Below, piece after piece: positions 11,858 through 22,429 of a stretch of 64,000 bases of DNA (position 1 is the stretch's first letter; each line of letters begins with the position of its first letter). The position numbers and the translations under genes are program-made. The notes under the pieces are model-generated. The model did no database searches. It saw only the letters and a list, made by a program, of their open reading frames with translations, and had not been told where the DNA came from. Origin of the DNA: Anthoceros angustus (Eukaryota; Streptophyta; Anthocerotopsida; Anthocerotales; Anthocerotaceae); NCBI GenBank assembly GCA_010909165.1, contig MU008193.1:62001-126000 (forward strand). Reading direction: 5' to 3'.

Positions 11858-12829
11858 TTAAAGCAATCTCGAGACTTGGCGGTTCTTGGCCTTGGAGGCG
11901 ATAGGCGTAATGGCAGATCTTGATCTCACGCTTGGCCTCACCGGCCTTCTTCCTGCTCGCGCTCGGTGGCGGGTGGCCCGGCACCGCGTCCCTTGGCGTT
12001 TTGCAGGCTTGGAGGAGGAAGAGGCAGAAGGAGCAGCCTTTGATGGGCCGGAGTTGTTGTTTCTCCGGGGGTTATTCCCTCTCTTCTGTTGTTGATTTTG
12101 TGACCGTCCTCGAGTCACAAACATCACTCGCTCTCCACCATGTTTAGATGTGCCGGAGTTGAAGCGGGATGCCTCCTCCTGAAGGAGTGCGCCAGCAAGC
12201 TCGGACACAGTTAGGGTGGATTGTCCACCAGCCGCCACTGCTCGTTGTGAAGTCCGGACCGACTGGTTTTGGGAAGAGACGAACGACTGATAACTAGCCG
12301 GAAGGCTAGCCAGAAGCTGGACAGCAGCATCAAATTCAGACATTGTAGTCCCGAGTGCAGCCAATTGTGCCCGAAGGTACCTGAATCGGCTCACGTGATG
12401 GGCAATACTATCACCTTGTTGCATCCGAAGAGTGTAAAACTCTTGTCGGACGGTGACCAAGGTCATCACATTCGTTGACTGATAGATGTCATTGATCTGC
12501 TTCCAAGCCTCTGCTGAAGTAGACGCACCGTCGGTGTGATGCAAGGTGGTTTCGTCAAGGCCAGAAACCAGCATTTGCATGGCTTGACGATCCAACTTGA
12601 GCCACGCATCAATCGCCGACTGAGGTGCGGTAGGCTTTGGGGAAACACCCTCCACCAGTGGGAGAAGATCGCACGTGTTGAGAGCCGTCTTCATCCGTCG
12701 AGACCAAATCTCATATTTGGTCCCGTTGAACCTATCTCTCTCTTTGAAGTCAGTAGAGACGTTCATAACATTAATTACAGGAGCCAGAGATGGCGGAGGT
12801 GGCGGTGGGGGTGGAGTTCCTCCTGACAT
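11858..12829 (-). CDS. Copia Gag-like protein, near-intact
   Basis: The longest open frame of the retroelement, about 323 residues from the ATG at 12,829; the frame stays open upstream to 12,880. It has a short poly-proline leader, then the UBN2/Retrotran_gag_2 domain (FNGTKYEIWSRRMKTAL at about 30-46, then AWKQINDIYQS and FYTLRMQQGDSIAHHVSRFR), a Gln/Asn/Arg-rich RNA-binding stretch (RSQNQQQKRGNNPRRNNN) and a Ser/Lys-rich tail. The CCHC zinc knuckle is lost by frameshift after KRQGT. Gag would form the particle that packages element RNA; here pol is broken, so it could act only in trans. Confidence 0.75.
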   Translation of the reverse strand: MSGGTPPPPPPPPSLAPVINVMNVSTDFKERDRFNGTKYEIWSRRMKTALNTCDLLPLVEGVSPKPTAPQSAIDAWLKLDRQAMQMLVSGLDETTLHHTDGASTSAEAWKQINDIYQSTNVMTLVTVRQEFYTLRMQQGDSIAHHVSRFRYLRAQLAALGTTMSEFDAAVQLLASLPASYQSFVSSQNQSVRTSQRAVAAGGQSTLTVSELAGALLQEEASRFNSGTSKHGGERVMFVTRGRSQNQQQKRGNNPRRNNNSGPSKAAPSASSSSKPAKRQGTRCRATRHRARAGRRPVRPSVRSRSAITPIASKAKNRQVSRLL

Positions 12830-14685
12830 GGTCAAATCCTTGGCTCCACAATTGTGTAAACGAGCAGCGTGTTGTGACACAAGGCTCAGAAAAACACAAG
12901 TGTAGTGTGAGCAAAAATTTTTCCAGGAGAGTTCAAAGCAAACACACTCACACCAGCCACCTACAACGCATCAGCCGGATCCTGTGCTCCAAAATTGTTT
13001 TCCAGAGCACTCGCCCTATCAAAGATGGACTCAATGCGTCGAACAGTTTGACAACATTCACAAGATTAGTCTTGATGTGGGTGATCGCCAAAGATTTTGA
13101 TAATGGAAGGCGTTGCTCGTGAGCTCGGCTTGGGCCTCGTTGTACTTGAACTCCTTGTAGGCGCTTCCAAAGTCTCGAAGTGGAGAGGACGATCTTGGTT
13201 CCTCACGACATTGTGATGACTTGGCGATTGTGATGACGATCCGGTGTTGAAATCGTGTGTAGGAGGCACACTTTGCATAGCCAAGAGCCGTCGGAGGTGA
13301 GAAGGATCGCCACCAAAATCGCCACTAATTTGCTGGAAAAGAGCCCGAAAAACAATTAACAGGAGCGAAAGAAAAAACAGAACCGGTAGCCCCGTTGGAG
13401 GTGACGGGTCACGCCTGTCATGAGCGCACGCTGCCCGCTGAACGGGCGCCCCGTTAACCGAGCGGGTGGCAGCCCGTCGGGCACCGCCGCGAGCGGCGCC
13501 CAATTTAAGGGCACCGCCGTGGCGGGCCCGGCCCGCGGCGGTTGCCCAACAAGTTGGGCACCGCCGCGAGCGGCCCGCGGCGGGCGCCCAATTTAAGGGC
13601 ACCGCCGCGGCGGGCGCCCAATTTAAGGGCACCGCCGCGAGCGCGCTCACACCGGCCGGAAATCCGTGGTTGAGGCGGGCCACCTTCCGAATCTCGACCG
13701 ACCGATGGGGCGCAGCTGATTGAATCGGGCGCCTCTCCTCTCGATTGCGGCTGGATGGGGAAACTCGGTGACGATCAAATCGTCGTCGCTCTCCCCAAGC
13801 GAAATTTTCCAGCGGAATTGAGGCCGTCGGACAAATCCTTGGAGGCGTGCTTGATTCTTCATGGCACCTTGAGGATGTCCCGCAAGGTGAGGAATTGGGC
13901 TGGGAATCGAGAAACCAACGCATCTTTCCTGCAATCTCCTTTGTTGGCGATTGTGATGACTTGGCGATTGATTGGATCCCAATTCACGGCGATTGTGAGC
14001 CGCATCGGTGGGGAGTCCACCTCTTATCCAAAGCTTGGATCAAAGCATCCGTGAAGTTGTCGCCAAGGATTGATAGTAGCGAGGTGCATCGCCATCCGAA
14101 TCCCGTGAATTCCTTCGTTGAATTGATCGCCTTGAGCACGCTCCACATCGTCACCAAAGCGCCGAGAATGAGCTACCGACCGCCATGTTGGTGTGTAGAA
14201 GCAAGGCTTGCTTGAATTGGAGGAGGAGTAAAGCTTAGAAGAGCAATGTGTATGAAGGAGCAAGGCTGAATGCCTTCCCCTAAACACAAAGCCATGCTTA
14301 TAAACCTATGTAGAGCACCCTATCAAATCTCCTCTCTTTTTAAAAAAGAGATAAATATGATAAAAATAGAAACATGCTTTTCTATTTTTTTCATTTCTTC
14401 TAAAGGAAAAAATTGTAGGACACTAAATCTAATCCTATAAGAATAGAGAGTCTAGATTTAGTGTAAGACATGGGTGAGCCCACTACATTGTATGAAAGCG
14501 ACGACAAAGATATTGTCGTAACTTCCAATGGTGGTCTTGTCATTCCAATCTGCTATCAAGAACGACGTATCTAGTGCTTCTATCCATGAGCGAGCACGTA
14601 GAGCTTCATACGTCCATTGCTCACCTAGATAGTGACACATTCGTAATCTAGCCATTGGGTCTAGAGACCATGGTAAGAGCCCTGT
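12830..14685 (-). other. Long leader between primer site and gag
   Basis: This 1.85-kb stretch separates the primer-binding site from gag; copia leaders are normally far shorter. It contains a GC-rich tandem array (13,480-13,650), 'ttgtgatgacttggcgattg' blocks near 13,213 and 13,952 that look like diverged repeats, and an AT-rich stretch near 14,340-14,460. The 285-residue minus frame at 13,066-13,923 owes its middle to the GC array and matches nothing I know. The stretch probably includes inserted foreign sequence. Confidence 0.5.
13480..13650. repeat. GC-rich tandem array, about 36-bp unit
   Basis: Diverged copies of a unit containing GCCCAATTTAAGGGCACCGC occur near 13,498, 13,588 and 13,618, with a variant GCCCAACAAGTTGGGCACCG near 13,543. 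It is far more GC-rich than its surroundings and palindromic in parts (GCCGCGGC), so it could form strong secondary structure in element RNA. Confidence 0.8.
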
Positions 14686-14686
14686 G

Positions 14687-14698
14687 GCTCTGATACCA
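14687..14698 (-). promoter_or_regulatory. Primer-binding site (initiator tRNA-Met)
   Basis: On the minus strand TGGTATCAGAGC directly follows the end of the 5' LTR. This is the standard plant copia primer site complementary to the 3' end of initiator tRNA-Met. It fixes the element's orientation and shows that the right-hand LTR is the 5' one. Confidence 0.95.
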
Positions 14699-14900
14699 AG
14701 TTAGAATTGCATGCGGAAGCGTCTTAAGCAAAGATGCTATATTAACAATGAATCAAGTGTGTTCATAGGTGGGCTTTTATAGGTGGTCTCGTAAGGGTGT
14801 GTCCTTTCGCTAGCCTAGCTAACTACCTATACTAACTGCCAGGTCTAGCTGACTAACCATATTGGTACAGAACCAACGTGGTCTGCTATTATTTCTAACT
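14699..14900 (-). repeat. Copia 5' LTR
   Basis: 202-bp LTR with perfect inverse ends AGTTAGAA and TTCTAACT, flanked by the primer site on the left and the target duplication CAGTA (14,901-14,905) on the right. Compared with the other two copies it keeps more CAG/CTG triplets. Confidence 0.9.
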
Positions 14901-14905
14901 CAGTA
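14901..14905. repeat. Target-site duplication CAGTA (right)
   Basis: Matches 4,392-4,396 exactly. The Ty3 integrase frame resumes directly after it. Confidence 0.85.
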
Positions 14906-15160
14906 GCATTGCGAGGTAATCCGGTTATGAAGTCAAGTGTGACTTGCTCGAGCGAAGGGAGGCAAGGGTTGGAGCAGCCGGCAAGGCGTTGGTGACAAGC
15001 TTTGTTGCATTGGCATAAGTTGCAAAGGAGGACATAATCTCGGACGTCTGATTGAGCCGAGGCCAAAAATAGAGCCGATTGAGAGTGGTAGTAGTAAGAT
15101 TTATGACCGTAGATGGAACATCGTGGGCTTCGTAAATCAAAGCCCGGCAAATATGGGGAA
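14906..15160 (-). pseudogene. Ty3 integrase, N-terminal half (interrupted)
   Basis: The minus-strand frame shows the end of the zinc-binding domain (CNLCQCNKACHQ) and the start of the catalytic core (LEQVTLDFITGLPRN). It stops at the copia insertion and continues at 4,391. The upstream side fades out near 15,160 without a clear boundary, so most of the Ty3 polyprotein is missing. Confidence 0.85.
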
Positions 15161-17436
15161 CTTAAGGGATGTCATACCGCAGACACTACTCTGCACTTGG
15201 GTTTAGTGTTTGATTAGCATTAATTAATCTAATGACTTGTCTTTAAGTAACTAGTATTAATTAATCTAAAGCGCTTATATGCGCGTTAACGCAACCGCTG
15301 ACAACCCTAACAAATTGTGGATGTCGCGTGACCAAAGATGGCATATTGCGAAGACCTACCTAAACGCAACCCTAAACCCGAGAGAAGAAAAGTTTCGTAT
15401 CATGAAATCTTTTCGTGCATCATGGGGTAGGTTGACGACATCGACACCGGAGGCCGCAGCCCCAACCGATGTGGTCATGCATGACATACTGAAATAGTTC
15501 ATCGTGAGACTATTTCTTCTGTCAAAACCCTAAAAAATATGGATGTCGTGACCAGATCGATATTCCATAGTGGAGCACAATGCTCATGTTTATAATTGCA
15601 ATTAACGTTTTAATTAAGCGTGCATACTTAAACGATAAACTTATGAGAACACAAAATGCGGTGAGGCGGACAAATTGGTTGTAGGAAGCGTCGTCGCCTT
15701 CCTTAAATAGGTTTCGATTTCCTTTCTCTTTCGCCCCGAGATGGCTTCACTTCTCTCGTCTCTTAGTTGTTGTGGTTGCTCTTGTTGTTCATGCTACTTG
15801 GTTGGTATGGTTGCAATCACAAATACTTATTTCGATGCCTAGTTCGTCTCGTCCTCTCGGAGACTATAATCCTTACACAGTTGGCCATATTTTGGTGCCA
15901 CCCCAGCTTCAGCGGTTGGGGGAGCCCTACCATGTGATTCTGGAACCTCAACTTGACAATGTGGAACAAGAGTAGCTGCAAGTAGAAGAAGCATGGCCTC
16001 CTCACACGGAGCTTGTGAAGAAACTTGTTGGTCAAGCGGAAGTGGAGCAATCTCGGCACCAGACCAACCACAGCTACTGCAGAAACGTCGGAGACTTAAG
16101 CAACCTTAACAATCGAGCAACCGAAACCTTGTTTACGAAAGGCAACGGTGCAGCTTCTTGCAACCCTCTTGTCTCCCTTACATGCGGGAGACAAGCGGGT
16201 TGCAGCTTCTTGTCAACCCGCTTGCATTTTTGTGTGGTCATTGTGTGCGAATATCTTTCATGCATAAGATATACTATCACGAGCCGGAGTAAATCGATTA
16301 AGCACGCTTCATTACAAACGTGAACCGGTAATGTGATGCACATGCAACCTCGTATTGATATGCGGAACTATATGGCATGCTTATGTACAGGTTTGACACT
16401 TAGGCTGCCCGCTATTATGGGGCCATGTGTGTTTTTAGGCCTTTTCCTTCATGGCTTGCCACTCTCGCGAGAAGAGGCACACACCATGCTTATAATGAAT
16501 TCAACGACACGGGAAGATACGACATTTAAATATAATTCTTGAATCAATAATAATATTTTCTGGAATCAGCAAAACTGAATACATGAATAAATTCGAGAAT
16601 CGCACGCTTCTGGACCCCCCCCTTTGCGTTACATGGAGGCGCGTGTTCATCGCACACATGCTGGACATGAAGGCAATGACCATATACGGACCACATACGG
16701 GGTGTATGGGATGGAGGCTGCCCGGATGGTGAGGATATCTGCGTTTTTGGCCTTTTTCATTGCATCGCTGCCTCGTTCGTTCCATGTACCCCCATACCCC
16801 ATGCCCTAAGTCGCCGCGATGCGGTGCTTTAAGGCATTACGGCTAAAACCTGTATTTCGTGAGTTTAGAATTTGCTTCTAACCTAAACTCATTGTTCCAT
16901 GCCGTGCCTTGGTATGCAGTGGTTGTTAATGTCTTCTACCACTCGCTTGACCCTCTATCGAGCGTCGGCAAGTGATAAAAACCCTTGACCTATCAGTATG
17001 TGATCAACTTTTTCAGTATGTGTATCTTCTTCCACCCGACGTCTGATGAACCATGGTCTGACTGCACGATCGATCGAATAGGAAAATGGGCACCCTCGCT
17101 ACGTATCCTCCATCCTGTCCACGATCTGATGGGAAGCATCTACAACAGATCAAAGACGTCAGCACTTCATGTATAATAAAGATTTCAAAACAGCTGAAGC
17201 TGTGCCAGCCCGCCAGGTGGTGAGGACTGAGGTCCCATCCGTGAAGTCGTGCGGAGGGCTAGACGCACAGATGCTCTTTCCCATGTGACAAAAGGGATGT
17301 TCCGTCATTGTGACTGGTAAGTTGGAAGCGTCTAGCAGACCTCCCCCAACCAAGTACATAGTACACACACGCACCGGATCTTCTTCTTAAATGGCCGCTC
17401 GACTGAATCTGTGAGCACCTGTAGGTGGGCGATGCA
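15161..17436. other. Intergenic; no supported gene
   Basis: Only short frames with no recognised family. Two echoes of 'attaattaatctaa' lie near 15,220 and 15,256. A frame from 15,741 would encode a short Cys-rich peptide of about 33 residues, but nothing supports it. A 19-bp inverted repeat lies at 16,158-16,206. The last few hundred bases hold the promoter of the dioxygenase gene; an acceptor-like AG at 17,424 could end a 5'-UTR intron. Confidence 0.5.
16158..16206. repeat. Short inverted repeat (hairpin)
   Basis: Arms TGCAACCCTCTTGTCTCCC and GGGAGACAAGCGGGTTGCA pair over 19 bases with one mismatch around an 8-base loop. There is no U-run, so no terminator claim is made. It could be a MITE end or chance. 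Confidence 0.6.
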
Positions 17437-18876
17437 ATGGCGCAAAGAGCAGAGTCCCTAGATGTGGACTCCATCTCGGCAGAACTAGAGCGTGTGCAGC
17501 TCATTTCCAAGACAGGGGAAGTGCCGCAGTGTTTCCTGCAGAGCAAGCCACTCATCTCCCACCCGGCCGAGTCAGGTCGGATTCCGGTCATCGACCTCTC
17601 AGGCTACTTCGGCTCCGACGCCGGGTCCAGACAGGAAATAGAGAACCAGGTGGCCCGTGCCTGCGAGGATAACGGATTCTTCCAGGTAACCCATTCCCGC
17701 ATCGATTCAAGGGGACCCATAGGCTCGTTTCGTGCTGGATGCATGCGCAGGAATCCGTGACAGCTGAGAGGAGTTCACTCTGGGCGTATGGCAGGTGGTG
17801 AACCATGGAGTGGATCTCTCCGTGCTGGAAGAGAGCATGGATGCTGCCAAGAGATTTTTTGCCTTGCCTGGCGAGGTTAAGGAAAAGTATGCTATGCCTC
17901 CCCCTGGCACATCCAAGAACTGGTCTGGATACGGCAGGTTCGTGCAGATCGGAGGCAGCGAGCTGGAGTGGCAAGACACGTTCTTCCACTATGATCCGGT
18001 GCTTCACGGTCCCGGCGGGGTTGAGTGGCCAGAGCAACCTCCCGATTACGCGTGAGTAATTTGTGCAAACGGGCTGGAGTTCGAAATGGATCAGGTTGTG
18101 TGGCGCATCCATGGTGGGCGATGTTGCAGAAAGGGACTGAGTGCGTGCCTTGGTTTGTTCGTTGTGTTTGGTGCAGGGAGAAGCAGGGGAAATTTAAGAG
18201 CCAGGCATTGGAACTGATGAAGACGCTGCACGAGATCACAAGCATCAATCTTGGCTTGCCCCGCACTTACCTGGATGAGATTGTTACCGAATCGCGGGCT
18301 CTAAAGGTGAACTACTACCCGGCCTGCTCCAGGCCCGACGCTGTGCTGGGCCTCAATCCACATGCAGACGTGACCACCTTCACCATCCTGTACCAAGAGG
18401 AGGTAGCGGGGCTTCAGGTGCTGCATAACGAGGAGTGGATCACAGTGGAGCCTATGCCTGGTGCCTTGGTGATCAACATCGGTGACACCCTCGAGGTATG
18501 CTTGCGCTGTAGGATGTGAGTTGTGTGTGGAAACCACCATTTCACTCGAGTCACGGGGTTTGCACTTGCGTGATGAAAACAGATACTGTCAAATGGGAGG
18601 TACAAGAGCTTGGAACACAGAGCTCTGGTGAATGCGGAGAAGGAGAGGCTGTCCATCGTGTTCGGAACAGGCCCAAGCCTGGATTGGACGATGGGGCCAA
18701 TACCCGAGCTGCTTGGCCCTGGTAATCCTGCTCTCTACCGCTCCTTGACCTATGGTGAGTTCTGTCAGCTGAGGTTGAGCATGAAAAACGATGGCAAACG
18801 CTACCTGTACACCCAACTTGGCATGAAGAAGGAGCTCCAGGATCTGCCTGCCGGTCTGCTGCAACACGTTTCTTGA
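17437..18876 (+). CDS. 2-oxoglutarate/Fe(II)-dependent dioxygenase
   Basis: Four exons (17,437-17,685; 17,795-18,051; 18,177-18,495; 18,583-18,876), all with GT-AG introns and consistent phase, give a 372-residue protein, normal for plant 2-ODDs. The N-terminal DIOX_N region (PVIDLSGYF, NGFFQVVNHGV) precedes the catalytic barrel. Visible active-site elements are NYYPAC (214-219), the iron ligands His231 and Asp233 (HADVT), His287 (EHRALVN), and the Arg297-x-Ser299 pair that binds 2-oxoglutarate. The enzyme should be cytosolic and oxidise a small molecule; gibberellin, flavonoid and salicylate enzymes share this fold and I cannot choose a substrate. The start ATG is the first in frame; an upstream GTG at 17,425 is unlikely. 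Confidence 0.92.
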
Positions 18877-19415
18877 AACTCACAAGTGAACCTGGGGAGA
18901 GGCAGGTATGTCTCGCAACCCGTCCTCTCCGCATTGTGCCCATAGTTTGTCACATGCCATAGTGGGGTGAGATCAGTGCTTCTACAGAGAACAACTCTCC
19001 TCTTATTACGATGTGAGCACACAGAATTAAAAAAAAATTAGCTGAAGTGTCATCCTACGCCTCATCTATGTAGGGCTAGCTTTTGACACTCTACGCTGCT
19101 TAAACTGTCCATGTAGGGAGCCCCTCCATTCTTGTAGGGCCAGCTACCACCCTATACCTACCCCTCGTAGGGTGCACTTCCCTTTGGTAGGGAGTGCCAT
19201 GCTCTATATCTATAGGTACCCTTCCTACCCGTCTTTCCCCTTGTGTAGGGGATGTCTCTCCCCCACATCATTCATACTCGCTTCCTCCCTACATGCAACT
19301 CCGCCCACCTCTTGCAAACTTGTATAAAGGTTCAGGAATTCATCACCAAGCCCTCGTTGAGGGCATCTTTCAAGCATGGATTAGGCACTCCTTCTGCTAA
19401 CAGTGCGACTATCGT
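18877..19415. other. Convergent 3' region between two genes
   Basis: Holds the 3' ends of the dioxygenase (+) and the oxidoreductase (-). 18,886-18,940 resembles 21,206-21,260, an exon of the neighbouring oxidoreductase: on the minus strand both encode a GEDGL peptide. 19,060-19,260 has many GTAGGG/CCCTAC motifs in both orientations, which could form local stems. Confidence 0.5.
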
Positions 19416-21596
19416 TCACACCTTCACTTGTGGATCACCGATTTGTACTGTTTTTCCGTTAGAGCTGAGTGCAGCTTCAATGATTCCCAGATCTCGTAAT
19501 GCTTCTTGAGGAGAGCTCCTCCAATCAGACGTTTGGACGGCAACATTCTATGCAGGAACACAGTGTCAGAGGCACTTGTGCTTGTAGAGAAAAAGAAAGC
19601 CTGCTGAAGATCCTTACGGATATACACTTGTAGGACAAACGAGAGCTTGTTAGAGGAAGATGCTTACAGATATATTTCTCTTCACGTCAGCGGCGAAAGA
19701 CTTGATTTCTTCTTCTATCCCAACGAAGGGGAAGAAATTGGATTGAGAGCTTCCTTGGAGAGGGATCGTGGTCACCTGGCAATTGTAAATGATTGAACGT
19801 GATTGTTTTTCGTAAAAAAATAAAACATGGACAAACCACTGCTATACCGTGTACCCAAAGTTGCCTTCGAGTTTTGCACGCTCCACTTCCACTGTCCCTT
19901 GCGCACACACAACTCGCCAGATAGCCTACAGGCAAATAAGTTAGCAACATGCTTATACAACCAATACATGTTGCAGCAATTTGAAGGTTTTAGTGCCTTA
20001 TTTGTTGACGAGGCGTACGCTATCACCATGACTCCAGAGCAGCCATTCTGAAACTCTCTGCAGAAGCCCATACCTCCAGCATCAATCCTGGCTGGAAAAA
20101 AGGAGGCACAAAAGTTAGGAATGCTGCCCAGTGAACAAATCACTTACAAAACTGCAGTGAGAGTATCCGGAGCCGGTAACTGTTTGTTTCTATGGGTGGC
20201 GAGGCCTCGAACTGCTACCAGACTGCTGTCTGTCATCTGCGAAGCCGAGGCATCTCGCAAGAAACAACCAGATGTCAAGCCTAAGAGAGTTCCTGATCAA
20301 CCACGTTGTACAGAACAAAGCAGAAGAGCTCTTCGAATTCATTTTGCAAATCTCCCCTACCAACCGGAGGCCTGCCACAAAGTGCACCCCGCAGTCGATT
20401 ATGAAACCGCCCTGCACGACCAGACGTACCGAAGTAGGGTCAGAAAATTTTGCAAAGCCATGGCATGCTCTTAACACATCCACCGTACAAGACTGGTCAC
20501 CTTCAGATCTCGGCGCCACTGGCTGTCGAAGTACTTGTTAGAGCTCAGCATCTGAACCTCTACAATAACCTCAACTACCACCATGGTCCCAAGGCTCTTT
20601 ACGATCTTCCCAGCCTGTCAGTCAATAAGCATCATTCACTGTAGCAGTCCACAGAAACACAATATCTGCGCTGCCAGCTGAAAGCTCCCACCTCATGGAA
20701 TGCGGTTTCAAACCTAAAGTTTTCTCCAACCGCCCATATGGGACTTTGGCCAACCTGCTCCGACAGTGTCTTGTAGCTTAGCCATGTCTCAAATCCTCAG
20801 TAAAATCTGCTCTTGAAGCAGAGTCAGTCAGGACTGATGAGCACAGTGGTTTAAGCTTTCACATCCCTGTTTCTTCACAACAAAGATTCAAACCCGTACA
20901 ACTTACTTTCCGCAACAGGCTTCTCTGCAAAACAGAACAAGCAGAAACAGCAATCAACATGAAGAAGGCAAAAGAAATGGGCACAGGCTTCCTGCATCAT
21001 GCCAGCTCATACCTTGCAGAACGTGCTTGCCTGCTCCAAGTGCTCGCAACACAATGGCAGGCTGAATGAGAAACAGACTTCCAGCATGAGATGCCCACAT
21101 ACAAGCTTACCTGTCCTGTGTTGTCACACCAAGTGCAGTGTCACTTCAATCGAAAGAAGAATTCATTTTACCTGCAACTTCACGGGCAGCACCACCAAGC
21201 AGCAGTGAACCTGGCGAGAGGAAAGTATTTCCTGCAACCCATCCTCTCCCCATTTTGCTTCCGCCTCTGGAGCAAAGTCTCTCACAGTCTCTAGCAGTCG
21301 CTCTGCTGAACGCTGATCAACAAGAGTTAGCAAAGCTTTCACCTTCTCCCCTCATACACCAATCAAAGCCAAGTTAAAGAAAGCAATGCAATGCAATCCG
21401 ATCTATTGCAATGCAGTGAACAAGAAAACTCCGACAGTCAGCAATTGCCCACCTGCGACCGGCTCCAGATACTAGTCAGCACGAGGCTCACTCGATGCAG
21501 AGTTTTGATGATCGGCACGTAGGCATCTCGGGCAAAGATCCCGCAGCCTAGGAGTGCGGCTGAAGGGACAAATTCAGCGTTTCCATCACGATCCAT
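19416..21596 (-). CDS. Gfo/Idh/MocA family NAD(P)-dependent oxidoreductase
   Basis: No single long frame exists; the gene is assembled from short minus-strand exons in the right order. Exon 1 (to 21,596) has the Rossmann start ALLGCGIFARDAYVP and ends IWSRSQ. Next come FAPEAEAKWGEDGLQEI (about 21,225-21,290), LRALGAGKHVLQ (about 21,020) and EKPVAES (about 20,920), which together match the conserved GKHVxxEKP motif. Then SPIWAVGENFRFET (about 20,740), SSNKYFDSQWRRDL (about 20,520), GGFIIDCGVHFVAGLRL (about 20,400), NGCSGVMV (about 20,040), GTVEVERAKLEGNFGY (about 19,890) and a last exon ending GKTVQIGDPQVKV with stop 19,416-19,418. This family reduces or oxidises sugars and related carbonyls with NAD(P)H; the substrate is unknown. 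The frame stays open upstream to an ATG at 21,662. Exon borders between the named blocks are approximate. Confidence 0.78.
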
Positions 21597-21893
21597 CGCG
21601 AACAGCGCTGGATTGAATGCTTCACATCCGACGATGAAGGACCAATTTGTTGTGGGTTTCATTCACGTTTGTCACGTGATAACTGGAGTGACTCAGTAAC
21701 TCTTATCACAACTTACATTCCTCTTATTGCCATGTATGTCCAAGAATGTTATTGTCTGTCATACCTCTTAAGAGTCTTAACTGGCAGTAGGAATCTGGCA
21801 ACTTGCAGGATTTGCAGTCCCTGGTGCAGGCATGTGATGTGGAGGGTGTTGTACGTGTGACTACAAAAACAGGTGCCGCTGGTTTGAGAGCTA

Positions 21894-22429
21894 CAGTCCA
21901 CCCCCCCTAAATGGGACTGGTTCGGAGTGCCTTTAGAGGTCCCATTAAGGGAGGTGTCCCGATTATATTTTCCCTATTTAAAAATAATAAAAATATTATA
22001 AACTCTAAAAAATCAAAAAAATACCCAAAAAAAGAAAATTTTAAATTTTGATTGATAGGTTTCACTAAAAATAACTTTTACCACTTCTTTATATAGTTAT
22101 TTGAAAGCTAGCGCTCTCTCAAAGCAACATCAAAAAACCTCTACATAAAGGAAAAAGCTTAGCTTAAGAGTCTTCAATCACACCTAAAAGTCTATTGTTC
22201 TCTGAAATAATGGATTCTTTTTTCTTTCTTTTTTAATTTTTTTTAGTAAAAAAATTAGAAATCCCATTTAGGGAGGTGAAACTAACATGAATGTATGTTT
22301 CAAAAGGTCCCAATTATCATTTAGGGAAAAGTCCCATTTATTACATTGTAAACTAAAGGGAGTTGGATGGGAGGTCCCATTTAGAGAGAAATCCCATTTA
22401 TAGAGTTCCCAATTAGGGAGGGCCGACTG
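21894..22429. mobile_element. TA-flanked MITE with pogo/mariner-like ends
   Basis: A 536-bp AT-rich element with imperfect terminal inverted repeats. The left end reads CAGTCCACCCCCCCTAAATG, and the right end read inward reads CAGTCGGCCCTCCCTAATTG. It is flanked by TA on both sides (21,892-21,893 and 22,430-22,431), as in Tc1/mariner and pogo elements. Subterminal copies of TCCCATTTA in both orientations repeat at each end. There is no transposase frame, so it is non-autonomous. Confidence 0.82.

Larger units (their letters stand above)
4397..14900 (-). mobile_element. Nested Ty1/copia LTR retrotransposon, internally amplified
   Basis: A complete minus-strand copia insertion bounded by two LTRs and a CAGTA target duplication. 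Reading from right to left: 5' LTR, tRNA-iMet primer site, long leader, gag, a rearranged segment, a second degraded gag, integrase, RT-RNase H block C, RT-RNase H block B, purine tract, 3' LTR. Copia order (gag, protease, integrase, RT, RNase H) is kept overall. The element is 10.5 kb against about 5 kb for a typical copia because gag and RT-RNase H are present more than once. No copy of pol is open, so it is non-autonomous. The insertion splits a Ty3 integrase, so it is younger than that element. Confidence 0.85.

Noticed and set aside
13066-13923. 285-residue minus-strand open frame in the copia leader
   Set aside because: Its middle is the translation of the GC-rich tandem array (PLNWAPAA repeats) and the rest has no recognisable motif; GC-rich repeats open long frames by chance.
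16158-16206. Hairpin as a transcription terminator
   Set aside because: No U-run and no adjacent gene end; stem-loop terminators of that type are bacterial.
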